Assembly (NCBI RefSeq): GCF_003268635.1 | Contig: NZ_CP029639.1 | Coordinates: 5,664,001 to 5,728,000 of the forward strand | Origin: Paenibacillus sp. DCT19 | GTDB lineage: Bacteria > Bacillota > Bacilli > Paenibacillales > Paenibacillaceae | Reading direction: 5' to 3' | DNA: 64,000 nucleotides | Part shown: positions 17,610 through 27,263 of the stretch, one piece after another | How positions within the stretch are numbered: position 1 is the first letter of the stretch | Layout: each line of letters starts with the position of its first letter | The notes under the pieces: generated by a model | What the model was told of the DNA's origin: nothing | Database searches by the model: none | Seen by the model: the letters and a program-made list of their open reading frames with translations, nothing else | Translations under genes and position numbers: made by a program

Positions 17610-17810
17610 ATGATTTTGACTATTGCCATTATCTTCAGTCTCGTTGGATTACTTATGTTAATTGCTCCATCTGTTCTGTGGGTTATCACGGAAAAGTGGA
17701 AAACTTCTGACGCTACGGAACCTTCTGCTCTTTATAGATTTTCCGTTCGAATCGGTGGGGCTGCCTGTTTAGTTATTGCGGCTTATGCAACATACGTATT
17801 ATTTGTATAA
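17610..17810 (+). CDS. Small two-helix membrane protein
   Basis: A 66-residue protein with two hydrophobic helices (residues 2-27 and 44-65) separated by a short charged loop (TEKWKTSDATEPSALYRFSVRIGG). The layout matches a group of small uncharacterised Firmicute membrane proteins. The ribosome site is weak (AGAAAGG). A second small membrane protein follows on the same strand. No function can be assigned. Confidence 0.6.
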   Translation: MILTIAIIFSLVGLLMLIAPSVLWVITEKWKTSDATEPSALYRFSVRIGGAACLVIAAYATYVLFV

Positions 17811-17863
17811 CGACATATGTACTGATTCATATCTATTATTTCAAAAGGGAGGTCGAGCATACG

Positions 17864-18064
17864 TTGTTGCCTTATATCTTAGTTATTGCGATCGCTTTAT
17901 TTGGTGGAATTGCTACGCTGGTTATTGGTAATTCGAAAGCGAATCAAACTAGCAATCCGGATTATGACCGCAAAACCAAGCAAAATCTGAGCCGGCTTTC
18001 GTATGTATATGTTTTTGCAATCGTGTTTGGCGTAGGTGGATTAATCCTTTATTTAGTGAACTAA
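17864..18064 (+). CDS. Small membrane protein (TTG start)
   Basis: A 66-residue protein starting with TTG, with AAAGGGAGG about 12 bases upstream. It has an N-terminal helix (LPYILVIAIALFGGIATLVIG), a polar middle rich in Asn, Lys and Asp, and a C-terminal helix (YVYVFAIVFGVGGLILYLV). It is 53 bases after the preceding small membrane gene, probably in one transcript. No known family recognised. Confidence 0.6.
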   Translation: MLPYILVIAIALFGGIATLVIGNSKANQTSNPDYDRKTKQNLSRLSYVYVFAIVFGVGGLILYLVN

Positions 18065-18106
18065 ATCTTTCTCAGCCAGCAATTGATTCTCTCTACCACT
18101 CTGAAT

Positions 18107-18993
18107 TCAACTCATTACCATCTGACATTTACCGAGAAACGCTAGATTCCGCTCGACATAGGGAATTGTTGGAGCAATGATTCCCTTCTCTCTTATAATG
18201 GCTAGCAATCCACGAATAACCCATAGATGGATCTGTTCGTATAGAATCACCCGATTAACGTCGCGCCCTTCAGAGCGATATCCACGTTCCAATTGAACCA
18301 TTCGCTCCTCCAGCTCGCACACTGTGATTGAGGAAGAACAAGTAGAAGACAGTATAGCTGCTAGATCAAAATGATGGTTCCCACTCCGTACTTCTCCGAC
18401 ATCAATGATATACATATCACTCTCCGTGAATAGCACATTCCACAGTCCAAGGTCCCCATGTATTACAGCCGTATGCGTCGATTGATACACGCTGCACTCC
18501 TCCACATGATCTGCCAATCGCCGTATTATCTCTGATGATGAATCCAGCACTTCCCACTTACCGCTTCCCATAATAAAGCTAGAGCAAACCGATCCTCCTG
18601 ACCAAGTCTCGTCATATCCAGATGCATAATACGTTGATGGAAACGTGCAATCACTTCACCTAACTCAACATAATTCAGGCTTAGCGAGTGCTGTGGCACT
18701 ACTTTATCAATATAAGTCTGAACATTATAAATCATATGCCCAAGGGTAATATAAGATAGACCTTCCTTTGTACACTGGATGCTTGGTGATAGTTTTGCAG
18801 GTGCCAGTGCCTGGTACACTTCATATTCGGCCAAAGCCTGTCGTTCATCCCTAAGCTGGCGCAACACATAGCTACCTGACGTGGTCTGCAGCAACATGGC
18901 CGTTGAACTTGTTCCTTGCTGCATCGTTGTGCAATTCATAATCTCCCCCATCACATACTGTGACGCTATATACCTCAGATCCATGTTGATCAT
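18107..18993 (-). pseudogene. Aminoglycoside-phosphotransferase-like kinase, frameshifted
   Basis: Two overlapping frames make one kinase of about 295 residues. The N-terminal part (18993 to about 18570) carries the small lobe (GSYVLRQLRDERQALAEYEVYQ). The C-terminal part carries the catalytic loop VIHGDLGLWNVLF and the metal site IIDVGE. The break is near 18560-18575 (ALALL in one frame, GSGKWEVLDSSSEI in the other); a single missing base is enough. Neighbouring genes give no clue to the substrate. It belongs to the APH/choline-kinase superfamily, so the phosphate acceptor could be an antibiotic or a sugar or amino alcohol. Confidence 0.75.
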
Positions 18994-19198
18994 ATTCCCC
19001 TCTTCCTTTCGTTCATCGTTTTGTTTGCTCTCTCTTTAAGATCATCATAACCTTTCCCTCATCGTTAACCATGACGCATATGTTTACAAGTTGGAGATAA
19101 TTCAGAATTATTCTGGATATGTTCGAGGTTTAATATAAAGCCATAAGGGACAGCGAGCCCACAAGATACCAACCAATTTTAACTCTAAGGAGAGATAG

Positions 19199-20308
19199 AT
19201 GATGAAAAAAAACATGAAGAAATCCGTAGCAACGATGATGGTACTGGGAATGACGTTAACTGGTGCAACGGGAGTATTTGCAGGTACACAATTGGAGAAA
19301 ATCTCCGCCTATCTTAACCACGGAATCAGCTTCAACGTCGATGGTGCCGCTTACTCACCTACAGATGGCAATGGTAACAAACTAGCTCCAATCACATATA
19401 ACAATTCCACGTATCTGCCTGTACGCGCACTGGCTGATGCACTGCATGTACCCGTATCATATGACAGCCAAAAAGGACAAGTGATTATCGGTCAAGCGAC
19501 TAACAATCCAACAGCTCTCACCAATGTAACGTATACTTCAGCGCAAAAAGAAGCGATCCAAAAAGCCTTTGCCCAATTTGACGGTTTCGAGACTGCTTAT
19601 GCACCACAACAAATGACTACAGGCGACACGTTCAAAAGCGTAGGTGCTGGTGGCGACGGTGTCAGCTTTGTATTCAATCATATGAAGGTTGATATCTCAC
19701 CAAGAGATTATTCAGACGGCTATTCTAGCAAAAATGTGAAACTGTCCAACGGAGTTACTGCTAAATGGTACACTCCAGACAAAACCGGTATGCTGACTTT
19801 CCAACTGGATGATCGTTACGTTACCATTAGCTCCCCAGACCACAAGCTGACGCAAGCGCAGTTGCAACAAGTTGCGGTCTCTGTTCAGAAAACCAACAGC
19901 AACAATGATCAAGGCATCACGGCCTTCGCAGATGTGAATTACACCAAGCAACAACAAGATAACATCCGTAAGGCATTTGCGAAGTTCGACGGATTCAAAA
20001 CCGCGTATGCGCCGCAGCATATGGTTGCCGGAGATGCATTCAAGAGTTTAGGCGCTGGTGGTGATGGTGTAAACTTTGTATTCAATCGCATGAACGTAAC
20101 AGTATCACCCAAAGACTATTCATTCAGCTATGATGGCAAAACGGTTAAATTACCAAATGGCGTATCTGCCAAGTGGTATACTCCTGATCAAACCGATCTA
20201 CTGACCTTCCAACTGGATGATTGTTATGTAACGGTAAGCTCGCCGAACAACCAATTAACTCACGCTCAACTGGAGCAAATGGCAGTCTCTGTGCAGAAGC
20301 TGAAATAA
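19199..20308 (+). CDS. Secreted stalk-domain protein with two tandem repeats
   Basis: A 369-residue exported protein: basic start and hydrophobic signal (SVATMMVLGMTLTGATGVFA), one CuAO-N stalk domain (about 35-97, with YLPVRALADAL), then two near-identical repeats of about 125 residues (about 108-232 and 244-368). Each repeat runs KAFAxFDGFxTAYAPQxM, FKSxGAGGDGVxFVFN, AKWYTPDxTxxLTFQLDD, xYVTxSSP. The repeat is not a family I can name. AAGGAGAG lies upstream of the ATG, and a terminator follows at 20361. Confidence 0.8.
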   Translation: MMKKNMKKSVATMMVLGMTLTGATGVFAGTQLEKISAYLNHGISFNVDGAAYSPTDGNGNKLAPITYNNSTYLPVRALADALHVPVSYDSQKGQVIIGQATNNPTALTNVTYTSAQKEAIQKAFAQFDGFETAYAPQQMTTGDTFKSVGAGGDGVSFVFNHMKVDISPRDYSDGYSSKNVKLSNGVTAKWYTPDKTGMLTFQLDDRYVTISSPDHKLTQAQLQQVAVSVQKTNSNNDQGITAFADVNYTKQQQDNIRKAFAKFDGFKTAYAPQHMVAGDAFKSLGAGGDGVNFVFNRMNVTVSPKDYSFSYDGKTVKLPNGVSAKWYTPDQTDLLTFQLDDCYVTVSSPNNQLTHAQLEQMAVSVQKLK

Positions 20309-20360
20309 GCTTGGGTTGATATTCGATACAAGGCTATCCTTTTCGAAATAGAATCATAGA

Positions 20361-20413
20361 AAGCCATACCCGTAGGAACGGATGATGTCCTTCTCGGGTA
20401 TGGCTTCTGTTTT
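20361..20413 (+). terminator. Terminator after the stalk-repeat protein
   Basis: AAGCCATACCCG pairs with CGGGTATGGCTT, with extra pairing inside, followed by CTGTTTT. Confidence 0.7.
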
Positions 20414-20479
20414 AGATTTAGGTTTTAGGTACAGTTGGTGCTACGTATATTCTGCCTTGTTACACCATCTAGAGCCAGA

Positions 20480-21529
20480 CTAGGACTCAGCAACCTCTGT
20501 TAAACGGATCATTCTCCTGTAGTGCATACAATCCATCAGATCCTCCCAGTCCAGATCACTCGCATTGGCATCACGATAAAATACGGTAGCGGCGGGAAGA
20601 AAGCCCACTAATGGCCCCATACCTCCACAGATCATGGAGCCACCGTCTCCACCTTTTGGCTGCATCTCTCCATCGTCATCCAGCGTAAGTTCGTACGTAT
20701 ATGGATCACCGACAAATTGCACGCCAAAAAAGTTGGGTAGCTCCAGATCATAAGGTCTGTCAGACTGATCTACTAAGGCAGTTAGAGGTTCAGTGGAATC
20801 ATCCATGGGGTCGTCCGCTTCCTGTAAGTCACCAAAGTGTTTTAATTTTAAGGTGTAATCGAAGCTGTCGCCCCAAGGAAATAACGTACGGCATCCGCCT
20901 CCATACAAATACTCCCACTCATCCTCAGTTAGCACACCAAACCCCGCTTCCGCTTCTTCCTCCAGTAGATCCTCAAGAGCCAAATCCTCATTGAACCAAA
21001 AGATCCGGATATCTTCACCCTGGCGAACTAAGCGAAACTGTTGGTATTGTTCGTATTCGTTCAGCTTACCGTGCCTGAACCCCTCCAACGCTGCTGCAAA
21101 ATCAGTATCATCCTGCTCTACTGCCTCTTCTTCTGTCACTTCGGTCCAGCCAAGGGAATGAGTGCGGCACTCTACCAGCATCGGGGCAATCTCTACCTCC
21201 CTTACAGGCGACATCTGATCGCTCAGAAACGAGTCTACATCCTCTACGCCATACTCACTCACCGTTTCAAGCATGTCGGCAGACGTTTCTTCGTTCATCC
21301 CCTCCTGCCAGCCATCCCAACCAAGCGTTACCCGATCTCCTGGCACAAATACAAACTGTTGCCCACCACAGACGAATACACCGGTCTCTGTTCGCTGACC
21401 GTAGCGTTCAAATGTCTGTAGACCTTCATATCTCATCTGCTCTGGTAGCTGACGAGCAATTGTGTGCATCCATTCCTCTTTCTCTAGAGCGGATAGACCT
21501 TCCCACACGCTTCGCTGTAACGATTCCAT
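20480..21529 (-). CDS. Uncharacterised acidic protein with sulfatase-modifying-like segment
   Basis: A 349-residue, strongly acidic cytoplasmic protein. One stretch, TEDEWEYLYGGGCRTLFPWGD, resembles the core of formylglycine-generating (SUMF1/FGE-sulfatase) domains, and the C-terminus (FGVQFVGDPYTYEL, GDGGSMICGG) is glycine-rich like those proteins, but the catalytic residues cannot be confirmed. The start is the ATG at 21529 behind AAGGAGG. It lies 34 bases after the large gene upstream, so the two are probably co-transcribed. No firm function. Confidence 0.6.
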   Translation of the reverse strand: MESLQRSVWEGLSALEKEEWMHTIARQLPEQMRYEGLQTFERYGQRTETGVFVCGGQQFVFVPGDRVTLGWDGWQEGMNEETSADMLETVSEYGVEDVDSFLSDQMSPVREVEIAPMLVECRTHSLGWTEVTEEEAVEQDDTDFAAALEGFRHGKLNEYEQYQQFRLVRQGEDIRIFWFNEDLALEDLLEEEAEAGFGVLTEDEWEYLYGGGCRTLFPWGDSFDYTLKLKHFGDLQEADDPMDDSTEPLTALVDQSDRPYDLELPNFFGVQFVGDPYTYELTLDDDGEMQPKGGDGGSMICGGMGPLVGFLPAATVFYRDANASDLDWEDLMDCMHYRRMIRLTEVAES

Positions 21530-21563
21530 TCTCTCATCCTCCTTGGTTGGCAAGCTTAACCGT

Positions 21564-23264
21564 TTATTTCCCCGCAGCTTGCAACAGTTCAAGCAGTAAC
21601 TCTTTGCGTCTTCCATCCGCCTTACGAGCCAGTGTGGCTAATTTCTCCACCTTGCCCCAGATTGGATACAGCACATGCTCAACCTCATAAGGCTTTAGAC
21701 CGTTCATCTGCTGCACAAGCAGAGCCAGCTTGTCTTCACTTTCCAGATCAGGAAGAATCTTCAGCTTTAAGCTATCCGTAGCACGGCGCAGACAATCAAC
21801 TAATATAGGTGCAGAGTGGGTAGTTACACCATATTTCTCGGCAAACGCAGTGATGAATTTATCCTGCACCAGCTGGTGCTCATCATCTACATGATTCATG
21901 TAGTACGCTACCAATGGAAAACACTGCTCATCCGTGAGTCCCAGTCCAAAAGTTGCGTAGCTGCCCGTCATACAGTTCTTTTCCCCTTCTGTATCTGCAT
22001 AGAATTCGAATTGTTCGATGGCTACACGAGCATATTGTTCAAGAAGCGAATGCAGACCTGCATATTGCAGGGCATTAGCGAAGAAGCGATGTGTATCGGA
22101 CTTGGCAAGTCCTTTGATCGGTAAATATTGCTTATCACTAGATTTCAATTTGATTTTATAATGTTTCGGGAATCCCCGTTTCAGTAAGTGAATAATAAAT
22201 GTAAGAGCTTGTTCATAGGCAGATGCTTCTTCCTGGCGTATGTGGATGGTGATGAGCGAATATACATCGTTTGCTTTGCACTCAACCTGTTTATTTTTGA
22301 CACAGATTTCTTCCTTATTAAAAGTTCCACTACCTTCATCCATCATACGTATTGCTCTTTTACTGCCCAATTGCACAGCAAGCTCCATGAAGGTAAGACC
22401 TCTAGGTTTACTGTAGCTCGGTTCGTACCGAAGAATCATAACCGCTCCATATAACAGCAGATCAATCGGTTGCGAGAGCTGTTCTAGGTTTTCATTTTCA
22501 TCCAGTTGCCAGGTCTCCTGCTGCTCTAGAACTGCACCTGGCTTGAGCGTATACTCATTCGCACGGTAGGTAGAAGTTTGAATATCATAATATTTCGGCA
22601 AAAATTGATTCTCAGCCCAATCGGTTAGAGCATGGATCATGTTCATACGATGCTCCGCGAGTGCCTCCGGACGGCTCTTATTCAACTCCTGAATCCGATT
22701 ATAGATCGCTATCGTTCGTGCTACATCTAATTCAGGAAACAAGTTCACGTCAAGAAGATGCCGTGTTAAGAAGAACGATTCCAGTGGCTTCGTGGGATAT
22801 GTACCATTCTCCACCTTATTGACTACATAGGAATACACACGTTCAAGTAATTGCTGTCTCTTCTCTTCATGGAGGTAGTCCAGCAACGTTAAGTGCAGCT
22901 TGCCTTCGGTTGTTGGGAATTTCCCGCGAAAGGTAAAATGGTAATCAATCATCGGAGTATGTACCCATTGCTCCAACTTGCCTTTGACCACCTCCACAAG
23001 CTGCGGTTGAATCACCGAACGTACCTCTTCCGGGGTGAAGAAGCCTGCATTCTTCGATGTAAAGCTATCGTCCAAGTCCAGGTCTGCACTATCTATCGTT
23101 GTTCGCCCAGGTTTATAATCTAGCAAAATATCGTTGAAAATACCCACTTGCAACGTAGTTCGTTGCACAATGCTGTCCAGATCTGTGCGTTTCGCCTGTT
23201 CATCGAACCATTCATGTATCTCCGCAACCATCTCTTCAACAGCTTCACTAATTGTTGTAGTCAC
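21564..23264 (-). CDS. Large uncharacterised cytoplasmic protein (possibly DUF6138)
   Basis: A 566-residue protein with a GTG start and AGGAG six bases upstream. It is mostly helical with many charged residues and shows no signal peptide or membrane segment. Recognisable stretches are TPMIDYHFTFRGKFPTTEGKLHLTLLDYLHEEKRQQLLERVY and PRGLTFMELAVQLGSKRAIRMMDEGSGTF (residues given in part). The second looks like ankyrin-type self-association but is not a repeat array. From memory it may belong to the DUF6138 group of Bacillales; this is not verified. Likely in an operon with the acidic protein downstream. Confidence 0.55.
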   Translation of the reverse strand: MTTTISEAVEEMVAEIHEWFDEQAKRTDLDSIVQRTTLQVGIFNDILLDYKPGRTTIDSADLDLDDSFTSKNAGFFTPEEVRSVIQPQLVEVVKGKLEQWVHTPMIDYHFTFRGKFPTTEGKLHLTLLDYLHEEKRQQLLERVYSYVVNKVENGTYPTKPLESFFLTRHLLDVNLFPELDVARTIAIYNRIQELNKSRPEALAEHRMNMIHALTDWAENQFLPKYYDIQTSTYRANEYTLKPGAVLEQQETWQLDENENLEQLSQPIDLLLYGAVMILRYEPSYSKPRGLTFMELAVQLGSKRAIRMMDEGSGTFNKEEICVKNKQVECKANDVYSLITIHIRQEEASAYEQALTFIIHLLKRGFPKHYKIKLKSSDKQYLPIKGLAKSDTHRFFANALQYAGLHSLLEQYARVAIEQFEFYADTEGEKNCMTGSYATFGLGLTDEQCFPLVAYYMNHVDDEHQLVQDKFITAFAEKYGVTTHSAPILVDCLRRATDSLKLKILPDLESEDKLALLVQQMNGLKPYEVEHVLYPIWGKVEKLATLARKADGRRKELLLELLQAAGK

Positions 23265-23433
23265 TTGTTCTCCTGCCTTTCGCTATCTGTTATGTACTCT
23301 TCTCTTGCAGTATCTACATTCTCTTATACAATCAGATTGGCCCTAGGCCATCCTTGATATCTGCGTGTTAACATACGTCTACCACCTATTATTCTACTAG
23401 TACAAGCCTGATCGAAACAATGAGACTTACGAA

Positions 23434-23514
23434 CGGTTGTTTAGGCGAACGCTTCGCTTCTTCTGGTTATTTCTGTCCTTTCCATTATCGTGTAGATATA
23501 GTTCAACTTATATA
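23434..23514. repeat. Partial second copy of the foldback repeat
   Basis: AGGCGAACGCTTCGCTTCTT (about 23452) and ATTTCTGTCCTT...CGTGTAGATATAGTTCAACTTATATAT match the right half of the unit at 9754-9947 with several substitutions. The matching left half is not present upstream, so this is a broken copy. It lies in a 438-base gap (23265-23702) that otherwise shows nothing recognisable. Confidence 0.65.
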
Positions 23515-23702
23515 TTGAATCAACAATGATATCGCTTACATTTATTTTCATGAATAGGTATGCTTTCTCTTTCCACCGGCATGCTCCTCCTTATGGAACC
23601 GGGAAGGGATGACGTTTGATGCTTCTTTCCTATTCGAATTACAGCTTCAGGGTTTAAGCTTGTCCCACGGCAGCGTTCGAACCAGCCAGATTCAGATTAG
23701 AC

Positions 23703-23948
23703 CTAAATGGGCGAACTGCACATCCTACTTGTCTGTTTGTTCTTACAACGTTTCTCATGATGAGGAAGCGTGCTCGATGTTTTTTTCATACGGGTCGCCT
23801 GGTTATATTCATTGATTAGTTCATCCAAGACCATAGACTGGCGAATCACCTCGGGATGCCATAGATCCGGGTATTGATTCGCAATCTGATAGAGTCGCTG
23901 TCTCGCCTTTTCAATACATTCCTGAATGGTTTCCGGATTCTGCACCAT
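23703..23948 (-). CDS. Spo0E-family aspartyl-phosphate phosphatase
   Basis: An 81-residue protein with a Spo0E-like helical hairpin in the first 50 residues: IEKARQRLYQIANQ, then VIRQSMVLDELINEYN, close to the family signature in which S-x-x-LD is conserved. The family removes phosphate from Spo0A~P or related regulators and delays sporulation. The tail is basic and unlike the family core. GGGGGCGGGAG precedes the ATG. A stand-alone gene. Confidence 0.8.
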   Translation of the reverse strand: MVQNPETIQECIEKARQRLYQIANQYPDLWHPEVIRQSMVLDELINEYNQATRMKKTSSTLPHHEKRCKNKQTSRMCSSPI

Positions 23949-24114
23949 ACTCCCGCCCCCTGTTGTCCTTCAGTATTGTTCATCCAAAAAAGACCATCTA
24001 TTATAATATTCGGAATACTGATCGTTTTGGATTACCCCAAAATCGAATTTTTGTATTATTTTTCTTTTTAAGGGCGAAATACGCACTAAATATGTACATT
24101 GGCTGTAGAGTGTA

Positions 24115-24150
24115 AAATAAAAAAACAGATAGGCGCTTATGCCTATCTGT
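24115..24150 (-). terminator. Terminator of the C39-like operon
   Basis: ACAGATAGGC and its complement flank a six-base loop; on the minus strand this is followed by TTTTTTTATTTT, about 20 bases after the stop at 24170. Confidence 0.85.
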
Positions 24151-24169
24151 TCTTGCTTTATGCATCTGT

Positions 24170-25189
24170 TTATCTCAATCCAATATCCGCAAAACGATTA
24201 CCAATCGTTTCGGGGAAGGCCTGTTTAATGGCATCAATTGCCTTTTGCTCTCTGACCCCTGCCCGCTGAATCTGCTCAATTACCTCTTGTACACTTTGCG
24301 GTTCTCTTGCATCCCAAGCGGCTGAGTCATCTATCACCTCAACGATGTTGGAGTAATGATCAGCCAGCAAGGCATACTCCCGAATGACCCGATCCATATG
24401 TACCGACAGATGCTCCAACGCTGCAACATATAACGCGATATCCTGTCTGGACTTGGCGTAATAGCGTAGGACAATTTCCGCCTCAACGGTGTCATACGTT
24501 CCTGACTGAAGCGCTGCAGCAATGGTCGTATAGGCTTCTGCTCCGCAGGCATAATCTTGGGGTGGCAGCATGTAATCATGGGTTTCCCATTTGTAGACAG
24601 CCTGGATTAACGATTCCTTGCAGACTTCCCATACATCGACCGATTGATGAGCTTCTAGTACTTGATAATACCAATATGGGGATTCATTTTGTCCAAAAGA
24701 ATGATATGGCAAGGGAAGCATCTCCTGTCCCTCACGATTACAAATATAGATCACTTGCTCGGTATCATCATACCCAGCAGCAATGACAAATTGATTATGC
24801 CACACAATAGCTCCCACGCCGCGGTTAATACTTGCCTTGATATCATGCAACGCCTGCTTCTGATATAGCGGAAAGGTGGGTTCAAACGAAAAACCTGCCG
24901 CCTGGCTCGCCGTTACACCTATGAAGTCAGCAGCTACAAAATTCTCTGCCATCCAATTGTATGCCGAGATTGACTCTGCGGTTAGACGCCGATCAACCAC
25001 CAATCGAAAACTACTTGCTGTCATTCCCGCAATCGTATCATGAGTGAAATCATTCCATCGTTGATGCTTCAAAATTCGATATAACACATCCGAATATGAG
25101 CTTTTGACCCGCGACCGTCTCTGATCATCTGATATGTGCCGTTGCTGTGAATGATCTATTAATCCGTTCAATAGGACCCTTGATTCCAT
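24170..25189 (-). CDS. C39/BtrH-like protein, second of a tandem pair
   Basis: A 339-residue soluble protein related to its upstream neighbour. The N-terminal half follows a BtrH_N/C39-like papain-fold pattern (KHQRWNDFTHDTIAGMTASSF, then GVGAIVWHNQFVIAAGYDD and an aromatic strand IYICNREG), but no cysteine stands at the expected N-terminal catalytic position. The C-terminal half is helical (YACGAEAYTTIAAALQ...AEIVLRYYAKSRQDIALYVAAL). The ATG at 25189 follows GGAGGGAGG. It is 16 bases behind the paralogue, clearly one transcript. Function unknown. Confidence 0.6.
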   Translation of the reverse strand: MESRVLLNGLIDHSQQRHISDDQRRSRVKSSYSDVLYRILKHQRWNDFTHDTIAGMTASSFRLVVDRRLTAESISAYNWMAENFVAADFIGVTASQAAGFSFEPTFPLYQKQALHDIKASINRGVGAIVWHNQFVIAAGYDDTEQVIYICNREGQEMLPLPYHSFGQNESPYWYYQVLEAHQSVDVWEVCKESLIQAVYKWETHDYMLPPQDYACGAEAYTTIAAALQSGTYDTVEAEIVLRYYAKSRQDIALYVAALEHLSVHMDRVIREYALLADHYSNIVEVIDDSAAWDAREPQSVQEVIEQIQRAGVREQKAIDAIKQAFPETIGNRFADIGLR

Positions 25190-25205
25190 CGCTACCACCT
25201 CCCTC

Positions 25206-26204
25206 CTATCTGGCTGAATGGGCTCCCCATCTGGGTACTGTAGAGCGTTTACGATCAGGGTATTGGGATGAGATCATTCGAAAATAATCGATGGCTTGCT
25301 CCTCCAGCCTCTTCGCCTTCAATAATAGCTGTGCCAGTTCATTAGTAGTGTCTTGGCGTAAGATCCATCTACCCTCTTGCTGAACGATGCACACTTTCAT
25401 CTCGTGGATTAATACGCCAATCTGGTGATAACATGCGTGAGCCTGATCCAGTTCGTTCCATAATTCTCGTACATTCTGCAAATACATCTGAATCTCAGTG
25501 CGGGACTGACAATAGACGTCCAAAATATAAGCCGCTCCTGATGCATCATAATCTGTACGTTGCAGCGCCTGCACCCACACATCGTAAGCCAGCTTACCAG
25601 AAGTAATATTACGATCCGGCAGCAGACGATACGGAGTATCCCAATCCTCTATCGCTATCCGTAAGGATTCCAACACCATCTCCTGTTCTGCAATGTGGAC
25701 TTGATCTCCGAATATCTGACAATACCAGAAGCCAGTGAAATTCAGCCCAAAATTGTCATACAATACAATTTGTGATTCCTCACTCCACCCATCCTGCACA
25801 TAGAAGATTCGGTCATTGTCATCATAACCGTGAATGACACCGAATTCAGGAATCCAGTAGATCACACCTCTACCTTCATCCAGACTACGTTTCACCCAAT
25901 TCACAGCATCCTGTTGGTAATAACTGAACGTAGAATGTCGTGTACGTCCACCATCCCAGATGGTGAAGGTACCCAAGTTATCAATGCCAGGACGATGCGC
26001 TTCTCCCCACTGTCCGTAGGCTGTTACCGACATAGGAAGTAACTTCTGATGCACCGCCAGTTTAAAAGCCATGCCAGTGTATCCAGCAAGCATATATTTT
26101 GAGCCTTGAAACTGACCCGTATGAGTCAATATGGCATGCAGGCTATCCACATACGATTTGGATTCCCGTTTCATCATGAGTTTATCTAATATGACTTCAG
26201 CCAA
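25206..26204 (-). CDS. C39/BtrH-like protein, first of a tandem pair
   Basis: A 332-residue soluble protein with a TTG start and AAGGAGG eight bases upstream. Pattern shared with the downstream copy: FQGSKYMLAGYTGMAFKLAV near the start, EGRGVIYWIPEFGVIHGYDDNDRIFYVQDG in the middle (quoted in part), and a helical C-terminal half (SGKLAYDVWVQALQ...YILDVYCQSRTEIQMYLQNV). The fold suggestion (BtrH_N/C39-like) comes from this layout and is tentative. A WYL-type regulator gene lies 24 bases upstream on the same strand and may control the pair. Confidence 0.6.
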   Translation of the reverse strand: MAEVILDKLMMKRESKSYVDSLHAILTHTGQFQGSKYMLAGYTGMAFKLAVHQKLLPMSVTAYGQWGEAHRPGIDNLGTFTIWDGGRTRHSTFSYYQQDAVNWVKRSLDEGRGVIYWIPEFGVIHGYDDNDRIFYVQDGWSEESQIVLYDNFGLNFTGFWYCQIFGDQVHIAEQEMVLESLRIAIEDWDTPYRLLPDRNITSGKLAYDVWVQALQRTDYDASGAAYILDVYCQSRTEIQMYLQNVRELWNELDQAHACYHQIGVLIHEMKVCIVQQEGRWILRQDTTNELAQLLLKAKRLEEQAIDYFRMISSQYPDRKRSTVPRWGAHSAR

Positions 26205-26228
26205 GACACGACCTCCTTTCTACGCTGT

Positions 26229-27148
26229 CTATTCCACGTTTGCTTCCCGCTGAACCGCTAATCTATCCAATAAGTGCTCTGCGCGTTGCTGAAGCTTTCT
26301 CCTGAGCCAACCTGGCGACAACAGCTCCTCCCACTCGCTACGGAACAAATGCTGGAGGAACGCGTCGGTATCATGAAATTCAATAAAATAAATCTGATCC
26401 TGTCGATCCCGAATCGCATATCCATGCCACAGTTCAAGTTGTTGTATTTCCTTCAAGCGAATCTTCGCTACGAACGGTTTGCGGACTGGCAATGGCTCTT
26501 CCCACCCACCAAGCAGAGCATCCGCCTTGTATTCGAACCTCTCCTCCGAGATTGACATATGAACGATGCCTTCCAACCGAATGCTCATTTGCTGCACAGG
26601 GTCTGCTTCATAAGCAATCACATAATCGGCATTAAACTGTGAGATCAATTTGAGAGGGCACAAAGAAAGCTGCCTTTCTCCGGCATGATCCCTATAATGA
26701 ATGTGTACTCGGCATGAATCGGCTATGGCATGGGTTAACAATTCAACCCATTGCAGTTGTTTCGGTTGCGCTGCAAATACGGGAAGTTCCCTATTCCCAT
26801 AGATTGTTCCTCCAACGTAAAACGCTCAAGCAGATGTGCGACACGTTTCACTGACTCTGCCTGCTCATAATCATAATGCCGATAACGATGTGCCAGATAT
26901 TTTAACACTTGCTGCTCTTCCTCTGTCATATATAAATGGGGCAGACGATAAGTCTGATCCTCGTAACAATATCCACGGTACTTCGCCATATATAGCAAAG
27001 GAGCACGTAGGGAGATCGCCATATATTCAATATCCCGCTGCGCTTGTCGACGCGAAATTTCGAACTCTCTTGCGAGCCAGCCACTATTAGGAAAACGCCC
27101 ACTCCGAATTTGCTCGTCAAACCAGTGAATACGATGCATATTGCTCAT
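26229..27148 (-). pseudogene. HTH-WYL transcriptional regulator (YafY-type), frameshifted
   Basis: Two frames form one regulator of about 306 residues. The N-terminal part (27148 to about 26798) holds the winged helix FPNSGWLAREFEISRRQAQRDIEYM. The C-terminal part holds the WYL-type effector domain (RVHIHYRDHAGERQLSLCPL, QIYFIEFHD). One extra base in the CCC run at 26796-26798 joins them as SMGNRELPVFAAQPKQLQW, matching how such proteins normally read. AAGGAGG precedes the ATG. It heads the operon with the two C39-like genes. WYL domains often respond to nucleic acids or small ligands; here the trigger is unknown. Confidence 0.82.
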
Positions 27149-27263
27149 CTTCCCACCTCCTTTTCACTTAAGCTCACTGCTTCTATTATAAGAGCATTCC
27201 GCTGAATTCCAATCCTGTCTGGTACACCAACAGAGCCTGTTCAATCGAACAGGCTGCGCTGCG

